The notes below the pieces were generated by a model. The model was not told the DNA's origin, made no database searches, and saw nothing but the letters and a program-made list of their open reading frames with translations. The position numbers and the translations under genes are program-made. From assembly GCF_040629175.1 (NCBI RefSeq), contig NZ_JBEXUX010000055.1, positions 5,440 through 69,439 of the forward strand: a DNA stretch of 64,000 nucleotides, read 5' to 3'. Each line of letters begins with the position of its first letter. Position 1 is the stretch's first letter. Source of the stretch: Embleya sp040629175 (lineage in GTDB: Bacteria > Actinomycetota > Actinomycetes > Streptomycetales > Streptomycetaceae). This document shows, in pieces, positions 1-9,438 of the stretch.

Positions 1-1371
1 CGGGTCGGCCGCGTCCGGGTTGCCGATCACCGACCACGGGCCGAACTTGCCGCCCGGCTCGGTCTGCGTCGCGGTCACGATCTCACGCTTCTGGGTCGGC
101 GCGGTGGGGCCGAAGGTGGTCCGCAGACCCACCAGCCGCAGCTTGCCGTCGGGTGTCTTGGCCACGCTCAGCGTGGGCGCCAGCCAGCCGCCGCCGACAT
201 AGGCCGGGCTGCCCCAGGTGCCGCTGCCCGCCTTCTTCTCGGTCCACTGGCTGACCTGCCCGTCCAGCACCGCGAACGCGGTCAGCCGGCCGTCCGGCAG
301 GGTGCCCGCCCAGGTCGGCGTGACCGGGTAGCGCGCGTAGGTGGTCTGCGGCCACAGCGACTTCTCGGCGGTCGTGCCCACGTTCCGGTCCCCACACCCG
401 AATTCGAGCGAACAGCGGTCGGGGTTGCCGCCGCCGTAGATGTCCAGGATCGACTTCTTGCGCTTGAACTCGTCGGCGGCCAGGTTGCTCGGCCAGAAGG
501 CGTTGCCGTAGCCGCGGAAGCTGGTGACCACGATGCGGCGCGAGTTGCCCGGGCCCTGATAGTCGGCCAGGGACGCCTGGGCGAAGAGCGCCGCGGCGGT
601 GTGGTCCGGGTGGTCCACGTAACCCTTGCCGGGTTCGGGCGAGTAGACGTGCGGCTCGGGATCCGGGTCCAGGGTGCGGACACTGGTCGGCGCGAACTGG
701 GCGTACAGGTCGGTGAGCGTGCCGACCAGGGCGTCCTTCGTATAGGCGTAGGTGTTCTTGACCGGGCCGCCGGCCGGGATCAAGGTGGGCATGCTCGGGA
801 TCGAGCCCTCCCACAGTTGCCGCAGACCGACCTGCTTCTCCTTCGCGACATGCCCGCCGCCGTCGAGCATGTTCAGGAACACCAGGCGCACGCGCGGCTT
901 GGCCACGAGCGTGTCCACCTCGGCGAGGCCGACCCGGGTCTTCAGGGTCGAGCGCTCCCACTTGGCGTTGCGGTTGCCGGCCGCCATCTCCGCGTACGCC
1001 TGGCGCAGGCCGTTCTGCCGGGCCGTCGCGTACTGCGAGCGGTCCAACGACTTCTGCTTCGAACCCGACGGCGCCCGCCAGCCGTCGGCCTCGCCGGCGG
1101 TCAGATAGATGGTCGTGGACGCGCTGCCGTGGTCTATCGACTTCTCGATCTCCGGGTTGATGAAGTACAGGTCGTCATCGGGATGGGCCACCACCTGCAC
1201 GTACGCACCCGGGAAGTCCGGCGAGTAGACCTCGGGGAAGGGCGCGGCCGCAGCGTCCTTCGACGGGGTCGACGATCCGGGCGAACGGACCAGGAACACG
1301 ATGCCGATCAGGACGGCCAGGGCTATCGGGACCAACGTCCATCCGCGGCTCAGACGACGTGGGAGAGACAC
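1..1371 (-). CDS. PIG-L family N-acyl deacetylase, membrane-anchored, 3' end outside window
   Basis: The gene runs off the left edge, so about 457 N-terminal codons are visible. Residues 1-30 form a basic stretch plus one hydrophobic segment, a signal anchor. The zinc-binding AHPDDD motif follows near residue 62 and a second conserved motif, HPDHTAA, near residue 255. Both are hallmarks of the PIG-L/LmbE fold, which removes acetyl groups from N-acetylglucosamine-type sugars. The visible C-terminal part looks like the beginning of a beta-propeller with repeated W/G-rich strands. The GTG start at 1371 is preceded by GGAAGG at 9 nt. It lies beside envelope-polymer genes, so an extracytoplasmic sugar or glycolipid substrate is likely, but it is not identified. 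Confidence 0.85.
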   Translation of the reverse strand, partial: MSLPRRLSRGWTLVPIALAVLIGIVFLVRSPGSSTPSKDAAAAPFPEVYSPDFPGAYVQVVAHPDDDLYFINPEIEKSIDHGSASTTIYLTAGEADGWRAPSGSKQKSLDRSQYATARQNGLRQAYAEMAAGNRNAKWERSTLKTRVGLAEVDTLVAKPRVRLVFLNMLDGGGHVAKEKQVGLRQLWEGSIPSMPTLIPAGGPVKNTYAYTKDALVGTLTDLYAQFAPTSVRTLDPDPEPHVYSPEPGKGYVDHPDHTAAALFAQASLADYQGPGNSRRIVVTSFRGYGNAFWPSNLAADEFKRKKSILDIYGGGNPDRCSLEFGCGDRNVGTTAEKSLWPQTTYARYPVTPTWAGTLPDGRLTAFAVLDGQVSQWTEKKAGSGTWGSPAYVGGGWLAPTLSVAKTPDGKLRLVGLRTTFGPTAPTQKREIVTATQTEPGGKFGPWSVIGNPDAADP

Positions 1372-1657
1372 GTACCGGCGCCTTCCAGTGGAGGTAGAGA
1401 CCGCAGGCGGATCGGCGTGCGGAGCAGGTATGGCGATCGAGGCATGGTTATATGACCAGATTCGAAATCTGCGTTCGTGGTTCCACAGGGTCCGAAGGTC
1501 CAGCGCCTGGCGGCGATGGCTAGTCTGGCACGAGCCGAGCCGTGGCCCGCTTCGCCGCAGCCGGCGCAGCGGCCCCCGTCGAATCGGCCGGGCCCCCGGA
1601 CCGCCCGTATCCTGGGCCCGCTCTCGATCATCGTAGTTCGCCTCGGAAGGGTCGCTG

Positions 1658-3142
1658 GTGCGCCGTCTCGGTCTATCCTCGTCGGGAACCCACGTCCCAA
1701 CCGCCACGTTGATTCGGGCCGGGGCTCTGACGGGGGCGGCGGTCGCCGGGATCCTGTTGTCGGTCGGCGCGTTCCTGGGACTCTTCGTGCGGCCCAGCTC
1801 GGACGACTGGTGCGTCCTGTGGAAGGCCCGGGACATGGGCACCTGGGGCCTGATGGACGACTTCTGGAACACCCAGAACGGCCGCGTCTCCAACGCCTTC
1901 GTCTCCGGCCTGGTCTACGGCGACGGTCTCGCCGGCGTCAAGGTGCTGCCACTGCTGCTGTTGGTGTTCCTGGCAGCGGGTCTGTTCCTGCTCTACCGCA
2001 CCCTGTGGGCGCGGCTCGGCTGGGAGGCGCCCGCGTCGGTGTACCTGCTGCTCGCGCTGATCACCACGTGCGCGGTCTTCCTGTCCATGCCGATCCCGTA
2101 CCAGGCCCTGCTGTGGGCGCCGGCCACCATCTCGCACACCCTGCCGTTCGTGATCGGTGTCTGGAGCCTGTTCTGGTGCCTGACCGCCACGACGCCCAAG
2201 CGCCGGCAGGTGGCCGTGATCGGGATCGGGGTCGTCGGTCTGTTCATCGGCATGCTCAGTGAGCCGTTCACCGTCGTCTCGCTGGCCATGTGTGGTGTGG
2301 CCGCGCTGGTGGCACTGCCCGCCGCGATCCGCCGCAAGGAACGCTTCGCACTGCTGTGGAACGTGTCCGCCCTGGTCGGTCTCGTGGTCGGGCTGGGTCT
2401 GCTCTACACCTCCCCCGGGGCCAAGCTGCGCCGGGCCGCGACCGGCACGGGGGAGTCGGCGCTCGACCCGAAGGTGCTCAAGTCCGGGTATCACGAGTGG
2501 CTCAAGGTGCTGGACACGATCACCTCGACGTGGACGTATCTGGCCGTGGTCGCGATCGGCGTCCTGCTGGGCCTGGTGACGCGACGGCTGGTCGCGGACG
2601 GGCCCCTGCTGCCGGGGCCGACCTGGCTCAAGGCCGTGGTCCTGGTGCTGCCGGCGCCGATGTTCCTGGTGATCAGCTTCGGCGTCACCCTGTCGCTGCG
2701 CCTGGGCTACGGCCCCGGCGGGTGGTCCTACAGCCGTACGTGGCTCAACTTCCTCGGCCCCACCCTGGTCGTGCTCGGCCTGTGGGGCGTGTGCCTGGGC
2801 GTGGCGCTGCGGGCGTTGGCGGCCCGACGGGGCAACGCCGGACGCGCCGGCCTGGCGGTGATCGCCCTGGCGGCGGCGGTCTTCAGCGCCGTGTCCCTGG
2901 TCGAGTGGGCCGGGGTCATGCGGGACCTGACCAGGACCACGGTCACCCGGGCACAACAGTGGGACGCCGAGGACGCGCGCACTCGGGCCCAGGTGCGGGG
3001 CGGGGCGACGGTGGTGACCTACGATCCGCATCGGATCGGTGGCCTGGCCGAAGCCTTCATGGTGCCTCGGGCCAAGGACTGGGCCGCGGGATGCGTGGCC
3101 CGCTACTACCGGGTGGACGAGGTCGTGCGGCCCCGGAAGTGA
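1658..3142 (+). CDS. polytopic membrane protein, GT-C / DUF6056-like
   Basis: This 494-residue protein is dominated by about ten hydrophobic segments, beginning with one at residues 20-46. An extracytoplasmic-looking SSDDWC stretch and an NGRVSN motif follow it. An acidic pair after the first membrane helix followed by NGR-S/N resembles DUF6056 and other GT-C-like polyprenyl-sugar transferases of surface polysaccharide loci. That family link is from memory and the function is not established. The GTG start is supported by GGAAGG 7 nt upstream. The gene is divergent from the PIG-L deacetylase and convergent with the glycosyltransferase at 3174-4328. Confidence 0.8.
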   Translation: MRRLGLSSSGTHVPTATLIRAGALTGAAVAGILLSVGAFLGLFVRPSSDDWCVLWKARDMGTWGLMDDFWNTQNGRVSNAFVSGLVYGDGLAGVKVLPLLLLVFLAAGLFLLYRTLWARLGWEAPASVYLLLALITTCAVFLSMPIPYQALLWAPATISHTLPFVIGVWSLFWCLTATTPKRRQVAVIGIGVVGLFIGMLSEPFTVVSLAMCGVAALVALPAAIRRKERFALLWNVSALVGLVVGLGLLYTSPGAKLRRAATGTGESALDPKVLKSGYHEWLKVLDTITSTWTYLAVVAIGVLLGLVTRRLVADGPLLPGPTWLKAVVLVLPAPMFLVISFGVTLSLRLGYGPGGWSYSRTWLNFLGPTLVVLGLWGVCLGVALRALAARRGNAGRAGLAVIALAAAVFSAVSLVEWAGVMRDLTRTTVTRAQQWDAEDARTRAQVRGGATVVTYDPHRIGGLAEAFMVPRAKDWAAGCVARYYRVDEVVRPRK

Positions 3143-3173
3143 CTCCGGGACCGCACGAGCGGGCGTCGATCCG

Positions 3174-4328
3174 TCAGCGGTCGATCTCGTCGAAGAGGTC
3201 TTCCCAGCGGTCCAGCACCGCTTCCAGGGCATAGGGCCGCACGTGTTCGCGTGCGGCCTTGCCGTAGGTGCAGCGCAGTTCGGGATCCGCGATCAGCCGT
3301 TCGAGCGCCCTGGCCAGCGCCGGCATGTCCCCGGACGGGACGAGCACGCCGGTCACACCGTCGTCGACGAGTTCGCGGACACCGGCCGAGAGGTCGAAGC
3401 TGACCACCGGCACCCCGCACGCGGCGGCCTCGGCCAGCGCCATCGGGCGCCCCTCCTTCTCGCTGCTGAGGGCGACGATGTCGACCTCGCGCAGCGCCCG
3501 GCTCATGTCCGAGACCCGGCCGCGGAAGATCACCCGATCGGCGATGCCCAGCTCGACGGCGGTTTCCCGCAGGTAGTCCTCCTGCGGCCCGTCGCCCATC
3601 AGATGCAGTTCCCAGTCCTGGTGCGCATCACGGGTGGCCTCGGCGAAGGCCCACAGCAGCCGTTCCAGGCGCTTGATGCCCTCCAGCCGGCCGACCGCGG
3701 CCACCCGCCGGGTCCCCGCCGGTGCCACCGCGTCCGGGTAGAACGACAGCGGGTTCGGCATCACGCCCGCGTTGGGCAGCCGTAGCCGGGTGAACTCGTC
3801 GGCGTCGCCCTGGCTGAGGAACAGTGCCTTGCTCATCAGCGGGTAGTGCCGCAGGATCAGGTCCTTGTTCTCCGAGGTGCGGGCCTGGAGGAAGGACTCG
3901 TGGTACTGGCCGATGCCCTTGAGCTGCGGCCAGTGCAGCGGCAGGACCCAGTCCGCGGCCCACGGCGAGCCGAAGACGACGAAGCCCTCGGGCACGGCGT
4001 CGAAGCGTGCCTGGAGCTTGGCCCGGGCCTCGGTGCGCGCCGCCTTGTTGCGCCGGGCGCTCAGGTTCCGGGTCGGGCTGAGCCGCTCGGTCAGCGACTT
4101 GGCGTGCCAGGCCGCCGCCGGAGTGTCCGGATAGAGCGTGGTGTGCTCGTAGGTGGGCTCGTCGTGATAGCGGAAGGGCTCCGGGGCGGTACGGATGCCG
4201 ACCACCTCGACGCGATGTCCGCGTCCGCCCAGACCCTGCGCCAGGGTGTGGATGACCCGCTGGGACCCTCCGAGCGAGTCGACGTCGATGCCCACGAAGA
4301 AGACGTGGCGTGTCCGGGTGGTCCTCAC
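3174..4328 (-). CDS. GT4-family glycosyltransferase
   Basis: The 384-residue protein has the GT-B layout of retaining family 4 glycosyltransferases. An N-terminal glycine-rich loop (DVDSLGGSQR, residues 15-24) is followed by a C-terminal nucleotide-sugar domain. That domain carries VAAVGRLEGIKRL and the donor-site block EKEGRPMALAEAAACGVPVV near residue 288. It transfers a sugar from a nucleotide donor to an acceptor in the cytoplasm, presumably a lipid-linked polymer intermediate here. The GTG start overlaps the stop of the upstream TagF-like gene (GTGA), so the two are translationally coupled. The sugar and acceptor cannot be told from sequence. Confidence 0.9.
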   Translation of the reverse strand: MRTTRTRHVFFVGIDVDSLGGSQRVIHTLAQGLGGRGHRVEVVGIRTAPEPFRYHDEPTYEHTTLYPDTPAAAWHAKSLTERLSPTRNLSARRNKAARTEARAKLQARFDAVPEGFVVFGSPWAADWVLPLHWPQLKGIGQYHESFLQARTSENKDLILRHYPLMSKALFLSQGDADEFTRLRLPNAGVMPNPLSFYPDAVAPAGTRRVAAVGRLEGIKRLERLLWAFAEATRDAHQDWELHLMGDGPQEDYLRETAVELGIADRVIFRGRVSDMSRALREVDIVALSSEKEGRPMALAEAAACGVPVVSFDLSAGVRELVDDGVTGVLVPSGDMPALARALERLIADPELRCTYGKAAREHVRPYALEAVLDRWEDLFDEIDR

Positions 4329-7117
4329 TGCTGTTCCTCACCGAAGAAGGCGTCCACGACGGTCCGACTGGCATGACCGGTCTCATAAGAACAGAACATC
4401 GTGTGGAATTTCTCGTAACGCTCCGCGTATTCCTCGACCACAGGGTCGAGATCACGCAATACGTCGACCAGCTCCGACGTCTCGCGGAGCATCGGGCCCG
4501 GAGCGATCTCCTCCAGGTCGTAGTACGTGCCCCGCTCGCCGTGCTTGTAGTTCTCGTAGTCGTCGACGAAGAGCAGGATCGGGCGGCGCAGGTTGGCGTA
4601 GTCGAACATCAGCGACGAGTAGTCGGTGAGGAGCGCGTCCGAGGCCAGCAGCAGGTCGTTGACATCCGGGAAATTGGAACCGTTGCGCACCACGTGCGCC
4701 AGTTCCGCCGGGACGGTGAATCGGTCGTAGTAGTGCGCGCGCACCACGATGATCCAGTCGTCGTCCAGGTTGTCGACCAGTTCGCGCAGGTCGACGCGGA
4801 TGGAGGAGCCGGTGTTGCGTCCGCCGTCGCGGAAGGTGGGCGCGTACAGCAGCACCCGCGCGCCGTCCGGGACGCCGAGCCGGTTCCGGGCCTCCTGGGC
4901 CCGCTCCAACTGCTCCGGTTCCTCCCAGCGCACCAGCACGTCGTTCCGGGGGTATCCGGTGCGCAGCAGGTCGCCGGTGTACTTGTTGGCCGGCACGAAG
5001 GTGCGCTCGAACTCCTCGCTGGGCGAGACCAACAGGTCCCAGCGATCCACCATCGCCTGGTGCTTGGACTGCGCGTCGTCCGCCGCGTTGCGCAGCGAGG
5101 GGACGTCGAAGCCCATCGTCTTCATGGTCTGGCCGTGCCAGGTCTGCAGGTAGTGCGTCTCGGGCCGCTTGGCGTAGATCGACGGGAGATTGTGGCTGTC
5201 GACCCAGAACTGCGCGCGCGCCATCGTGTGCACGTACTGCCAGCTTCCGCGCCGCACGAGCTTGACGCCCTCGGGGAAGGTCGAGGTGTCGCCCGCGTAC
5301 GACCACACCACGTCGACCGGGCGCCCCTGGCGCACCAGCTCCTCGTGGATGTAGCGCGGGTTGTCCAAGTAGCCCTTGCCCTCGACCGATTCGAAGAGCA
5401 CGAGCCCTTTGCGCACGGGCAGCCGCGTCAGCGCCCGGTAGATCGTGGCCTTGTTCTCGTGGCTGTTGAGCTTCTTGCGCGCGGCCTTGACCTTGCGCTT
5501 GATCCGACGCTGGATCGGACCCAGCCGCTTGACCTCCTTGAAGGCCCCCGTCCGGTCCCAGGTGATCTGGAAGCGCCCCGCACCGGCCGGCTCGCACTCG
5601 ATCCGGACCGAATGCCGCTCGATCCGGCGGTAGGTGATCCGGCGGGCGAGCGGCGTGAACCCGAGCTGCCCGAGCAGGATGTTCGTGTTCGTCAGGTCGC
5701 CCTGGCGAAGGGTGACGGTGGGGTGGCGCCGGCCCACGAAACCGTTGATGCCCAGCGGCACATCGGCCAGTTCGAGGGTGACCTCGCCGGCGAACTCGCC
5801 GGGACCGTCCGGGAGCAACCGGAACGGAGTGCGCATGATGCGCCCGGTGGTCCCGAGGTTCACCCGGGCTTCCACCGGTTCATCGCCCAGGAGCAGGCCC
5901 GGGTCGTAGGTGCGCAGGCGCAGGACGAGAGCCGTGCCCTCGGTGCGGAACGATTCGACCTCGTGCCGGAGAATCGCGGTCTCGAAGACCTGGTTCTCGT
6001 AGTGGCGTTCCGTCACGTCCAGGTTTTCCCGGGCCTCGGCCGTCTCCGGCACGACGCGACCCCAGTACGCGCGGTCGTCCGCCCGGGTCACATAGCGGGG
6101 GGCGACCTTGGGGCGACCCAGGATGCGGGCCTGCTCGACGGTCTCCTCCAGGCGCCCGGCCCGCAGCAGATACAGGCAGATCCGCTCGTCGGGCGGCAGC
6201 AGCGCGTACGCCTCGTCGTTGAGCGTGGCCAGGTAGGGCACCGTGGCCTCGGCGAACCCGGCCACCCACTCCTTGGGCCGATGCGGGAGGTCGCCCAGGT
6301 AGAGCCGGAAATCGTGGCGCAGGAACTTGTGGTCCTTGGCGGTCTTCAGCGCCCGGCTCTGCCCGGCCTGCACGAAGAACTCGTCCACCAGCCGGGCCAC
6401 CGTCATCCGGTCGACGACGTTCTGCATCTTGTGTCGACTGCTGGAGATCGAGAGCTTCTCGTTCGCCGCGGCCAGGTACCAGCGATAGACGACCCAGGGG
6501 ACCACGACGAAGCTCTTGGCGAGGGAGAACGCCTGCGCGGAGAAGAGCTGGTCCTCGTAGTGGATTCCCACCGGGAATCGAAGGCCGTGCTCTTCGATGA
6601 ATTCCCGGCGATACATCTTGTTCGTGGAGAGGTGGTCGAAGAGCATCTCGGGCTTTTCCTGGAGCCCGTGCACCACCTCTTCCTCGAGGAAGAGATCGGG
6701 ATACCAGAGGGCGGTCCGCCCGGTCGCCTCGAAGTAACGTTCGACATCGCCGGTCGCGAAATCCGCGCCGCTCTTCTCCAGGGTGAGCAGCAGGCTCTTG
6801 CACGCGTGCGGAGGCAGTTCGTCGTCGCTGTCCAAAAACATCACGTACGGCGCGCGGGAAACCTCGATGCCCCGGTTGCGCGGCGCGCTGCAGCCACCAC
6901 TGTTGTGCTCCAGGCGGACGTAGCGCACGCGCGGGTCGGCCGCCTCGAGCTCCCGGGCCACATCCGGTGTCGTGTCCGTGGAGCAGTCGTCCGCAATGAT
7001 CACCTCCAGGCTGTTCAACGTCTGCGCGAGCACGGAACGCACTGCGCGGGGCAGCCGTTCTGCGTCGTTGTAAACGATGACGACCACGCTCACGTCTGGC
7101 GTGGAGGGTGATGACAT
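4325..7117 (-). CDS. bifunctional GT2 glycosyltransferase / CDP-glycerol glycerophosphotransferase (TagF-type)
   Basis: This 930-residue fusion starts with a GT2 domain, residues 8 to about 230, with SVVVIVYNDAE and the DxD-like MFLDSDDE near residue 92. A linker of roughly 300 residues follows. The C-terminal half is a TagF/CDP-glycerol glycerophosphotransferase domain (about 560-930) with WHGQTMKTMG near 662 and TDYSSLMFDY near 836. TagF enzymes polymerise polyol-phosphate from CDP-polyol donors at the inner membrane face. I chose the ATG at 7117 because GGAGG lies 8 nt upstream and the GT2 fold begins directly after it; the frame remains open to 7237. It probably builds a teichoic-acid-like chain together with the coupled GT4. 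Confidence 0.9.
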   Translation of the reverse strand: MSSPSTPDVSVVVIVYNDAERLPRAVRSVLAQTLNSLEVIIADDCSTDTTPDVARELEAADPRVRYVRLEHNSGGCSAPRNRGIEVSRAPYVMFLDSDDELPPHACKSLLLTLEKSGADFATGDVERYFEATGRTALWYPDLFLEEEVVHGLQEKPEMLFDHLSTNKMYRREFIEEHGLRFPVGIHYEDQLFSAQAFSLAKSFVVVPWVVYRWYLAAANEKLSISSSRHKMQNVVDRMTVARLVDEFFVQAGQSRALKTAKDHKFLRHDFRLYLGDLPHRPKEWVAGFAEATVPYLATLNDEAYALLPPDERICLYLLRAGRLEETVEQARILGRPKVAPRYVTRADDRAYWGRVVPETAEARENLDVTERHYENQVFETAILRHEVESFRTEGTALVLRLRTYDPGLLLGDEPVEARVNLGTTGRIMRTPFRLLPDGPGEFAGEVTLELADVPLGINGFVGRRHPTVTLRQGDLTNTNILLGQLGFTPLARRITYRRIERHSVRIECEPAGAGRFQITWDRTGAFKEVKRLGPIQRRIKRKVKAARKKLNSHENKATIYRALTRLPVRKGLVLFESVEGKGYLDNPRYIHEELVRQGRPVDVVWSYAGDTSTFPEGVKLVRRGSWQYVHTMARAQFWVDSHNLPSIYAKRPETHYLQTWHGQTMKTMGFDVPSLRNAADDAQSKHQAMVDRWDLLVSPSEEFERTFVPANKYTGDLLRTGYPRNDVLVRWEEPEQLERAQEARNRLGVPDGARVLLYAPTFRDGGRNTGSSIRVDLRELVDNLDDDWIIVVRAHYYDRFTVPAELAHVVRNGSNFPDVNDLLLASDALLTDYSSLMFDYANLRRPILLFVDDYENYKHGERGTYYDLEEIAPGPMLRETSELVDVLRDLDPVVEEYAERYEKFHTMFCSYETGHASRTVVDAFFGEEQQ

Positions 7118-7542
7118 TGCGGCTGCCTCCGGGTTGTGCGAACGACTCGAGCTGTGCCTTGAGGGCGCTTCGTCGACCGACCGGTGCGGTGGTCGATCGT
7201 GACGAAGTGGGGGGAAGTACCTGAAAAATGTACGCACGAGTTGCCTGGATCCTAGCCAACGGGCGGATCACCGGGCGAATGTCGCCCACCGGCGGGTAGC
7301 GCTGCGCCTCGTGGTGGAGACGCGTCGAACTCGCATTCCGGTTCCATCGGCGCGGCCGCTTTTCCCGGGCCCGGCGCCGGGCCCGGCGGGCGAGCCTGCC
7401 AGGATGGAGCGGGGCGGATCGGACGGTATCGAGGCTCCCCGTGATCGGCTAGCCTGTCTCGTTGTTTCGACCGGGGCTGCGCCCCGTCGACCTCTTTGAC
7501 ATCAAAGTTGCTCCGGCGACCGCTCGTAAGGAGTGATGGCGC
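7118..7542. other. divergent intergenic region of the envelope locus
   Basis: This 425-bp gap separates the divergent TagF-like gene and the CDP-alcohol phosphotransferase operon. It holds a GC-only palindrome of 22 bp at 7365-7386, a short hairpin CGGGGC-TGC-GCCCCG near 7473-7487, and a small perfect palindrome CTTTGA-CA-TCAAAG at 7494-7507. The last lies about 20 bp before the ribosome-binding site of the operon and could be an operator. I see no gene in it. Confidence 0.5.
7528..7533 (+). promoter_or_regulatory. ribosome-binding site that argues for a CTG start at 7543
   Basis: AAGGAG ends 9 nt before CTG at 7543, which is normal spacing. In that frame a TGA stop at 7534 blocks any start further upstream. 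The next conventional start is TTG at 7579, 45 nt from the ribosome-binding site and so too far away. Confidence 0.6.
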
Positions 7543-9438
7543 CTGTCCACGGCACTGGTCATCACGGCGTCAACATCGTTGCCCTCCCCGGCCGGAATCG
7601 ATCCGGCCGCGCTGCTCGCCGAACTCGCCGCGCTGACCCGGGCGGTGCCCGACGTGCAGGTCGTGCCCGCGGCCGGGCTCGACCCGCGGATCGCGGCCGA
7701 CACCGACCGCATCGCGCTGGTCGATCAGCGCTTCGTCGGGCATCGGCACGCACTGCGACTGGCGATCGCGGACACCCGCTTCCCGGCCACGCACGTGCCC
7801 GGCGTGCTCGTCGTCGAGGGCGACGCGCGGGCCGAGGCCGGCCGCGTGCTCGCCGAACTCGGCCGACTGCCCGCCGACATCAGCGTGCCGGACGCGATCG
7901 CCGAACGCATGATCGCGGACGGCCGCGTGTCGGTACGGGTCGTGCCGCTGGGCGACCTGGTCGCCGCCGTCCCGCACGGGCCCGTCGAACGCGAGCAGGC
8001 CCTGGCCGCGGTGGCGGCCGTGGACGAGGAACGCATCCGGCTGAACTCGGCGGTCAAGGCCCGCGACGGCTTCTTCACCACCTTCGCGGTGAGCACCTGG
8101 TCGCGCTACCTCGCGCGTTGGTGCGCCGGCCGGGGGCTGACGCCCAACCAGGTCACCGTCGCCTCGCTGTTCGTCGCGCTGGCCGCCGCGGCCGGTGCCG
8201 CCACCGGCACCCGCGCCGGCTACATCGGTGCCGCGCTCGGCCTGTACCTGTCCTTCGTGTTGGACTGCACCGACGGCCAACTCGCCCGCTACGCGGTGAG
8301 TTACTCGCGGATCGGCTCCTGGCTGGACGCCACCTTCGACCGGGCCAAGGAGTACGCGGTCTACGCGGGCCTGGCCATGGGCGCGGCCCGGCACGACGAC
8401 GACGTGTGGACTCTCGCGCTGGTCGCCATGGTCGTGATGACCACCCGACACATCGTCGACTTCGCCTTCAACGAGACCCGGCGCGGCATCGGCGGCGGGG
8501 ACGACGACAGCGCCGACGGCGGCGCCGGCGCCAAGCTCTCCGGCAAGTTGAACTCGGTCGGCTGGACCGTGTGGGCCCGGCGGATGATCATCCTGCCGAT
8601 CGGCGAGCGCTGGGCGCTGATCGCCGTGCTCACCGCGACCACCACGCCGCGGATCACCTTCGTCGTGCTGATCGTCGGCTGCGTGCTGGCCGCCTGCTAC
8701 ACCTCGCTGGGCCGGATCCTGCGCTCGCTGCCGCGCCGCGCCGCGTTCGTCCCGCAGGTGGGCGAACACCTCGCCGCGCTCGCCGACAGCGGCCCGCTCG
8801 CCGAGGCGGTGGCCCGACTGCGACTGCGCGTGCCCGCCCCCGCCGCCGCGCTGCTGGGTACCGCGGCACTGCTCGCCGTCCTGCTCGCGGGCGGTGCGGG
8901 CGAGTGGTGGGGCCTGGCCGGTGCCGGGGTGTACGCCCTGTGCGCCGGGGTGGCGATCGGCCGACCGCTGGTGCGTCGGCTCGACTGGGTGGTGCCGCCG
9001 GTGTTCCGCGCCGCGGAGTACGCCGCGATCACCATCCTCGCTGCCAAGGTGGCGCCCACCGCGGTGGGCGCGGCATTCGGCCTGGTCGCGGCCACGGCCT
9101 ACCATCACTACGACACGGTGTACCGCCTGCGTGGCGGCTACGGGGCCCCGCCCCGGGCACTGGTGTGGCTGGTCCTGGGTCACGAGGGGCGTGTGCTCCT
9201 GGTGACCGTGCTGGCCGCGCTGGGCTCGGGGACCCTGCGCACCGGCCTGATCGTGACGGCCGTCGTGCTCGCGGCGATCGTGCTCACCGAGAGCGTCACG
9301 TTCTGGGTGCGCGGTGCGCGCCCGGACATCGAGGACGCCACTCCGGTGGGACCGGCTCCCACGGCCCCGACGCCGTCGTACCGCCCCCTGGAGGCCGCCG
9401 CCGCGGCTGCCTCCGATCGAACTGGAGACCTCTCATGA
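7543..9438 (+). CDS. CDP-alcohol phosphatidyltransferase family protein, long form
   Basis: The N-terminal 200 residues lack a recognised motif. Then comes an intact CDP-alcohol phosphotransferase signature starting near residue 242: DCTDGQLAR, a glycine, then D-x3-D (LDATFD). Several hydrophobic helices follow. The enzyme swaps the CMP of a CDP-alcohol for another alcohol in the membrane. Homologues I recall from Streptomyces carry the label DUF5941 and begin with an MSTA-like peptide. Reading from CTG at 7543 gives LSTALVITAS, which fits both that and the ribosome-binding site, so I use this start; TTG at 7579 is the fallback. It is the first gene of an overlapping operon. Confidence 0.8.
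   Translation: MSTALVITASTSLPSPAGIDPAALLAELAALTRAVPDVQVVPAAGLDPRIAADTDRIALVDQRFVGHRHALRLAIADTRFPATHVPGVLVVEGDARAEAGRVLAELGRLPADISVPDAIAERMIADGRVSVRVVPLGDLVAAVPHGPVEREQALAAVAAVDEERIRLNSAVKARDGFFTTFAVSTWSRYLARWCAGRGLTPNQVTVASLFVALAAAAGAATGTRAGYIGAALGLYLSFVLDCTDGQLARYAVSYSRIGSWLDATFDRAKEYAVYAGLAMGAARHDDDVWTLALVAMVVMTTRHIVDFAFNETRRGIGGGDDDSADGGAGAKLSGKLNSVGWTVWARRMIILPIGERWALIAVLTATTTPRITFVVLIVGCVLAACYTSLGRILRSLPRRAAFVPQVGEHLAALADSGPLAEAVARLRLRVPAPAAALLGTAALLAVLLAGGAGEWWGLAGAGVYALCAGVAIGRPLVRRLDWVVPPVFRAAEYAAITILAAKVAPTAVGAAFGLVAATAYHHYDTVYRLRGGYGAPPRALVWLVLGHEGRVLLVTVLAALGSGTLRTGLIVTAVVLAAIVLTESVTFWVRGARPDIEDATPVGPAPTAPTPSYRPLEAAAAAASDRTGDLS

Noticed and set aside
7533..9434. Frame with the strong ribosome-binding site AAGGAG leading through to the nucleotidyltransferase
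   Set aside because: The part before 9435 is Arg/Gly-rich without motifs, while the other frame encodes an intact CDP-alcohol phosphotransferase. The ribosome-binding site is better assigned to the CTG start of that frame.
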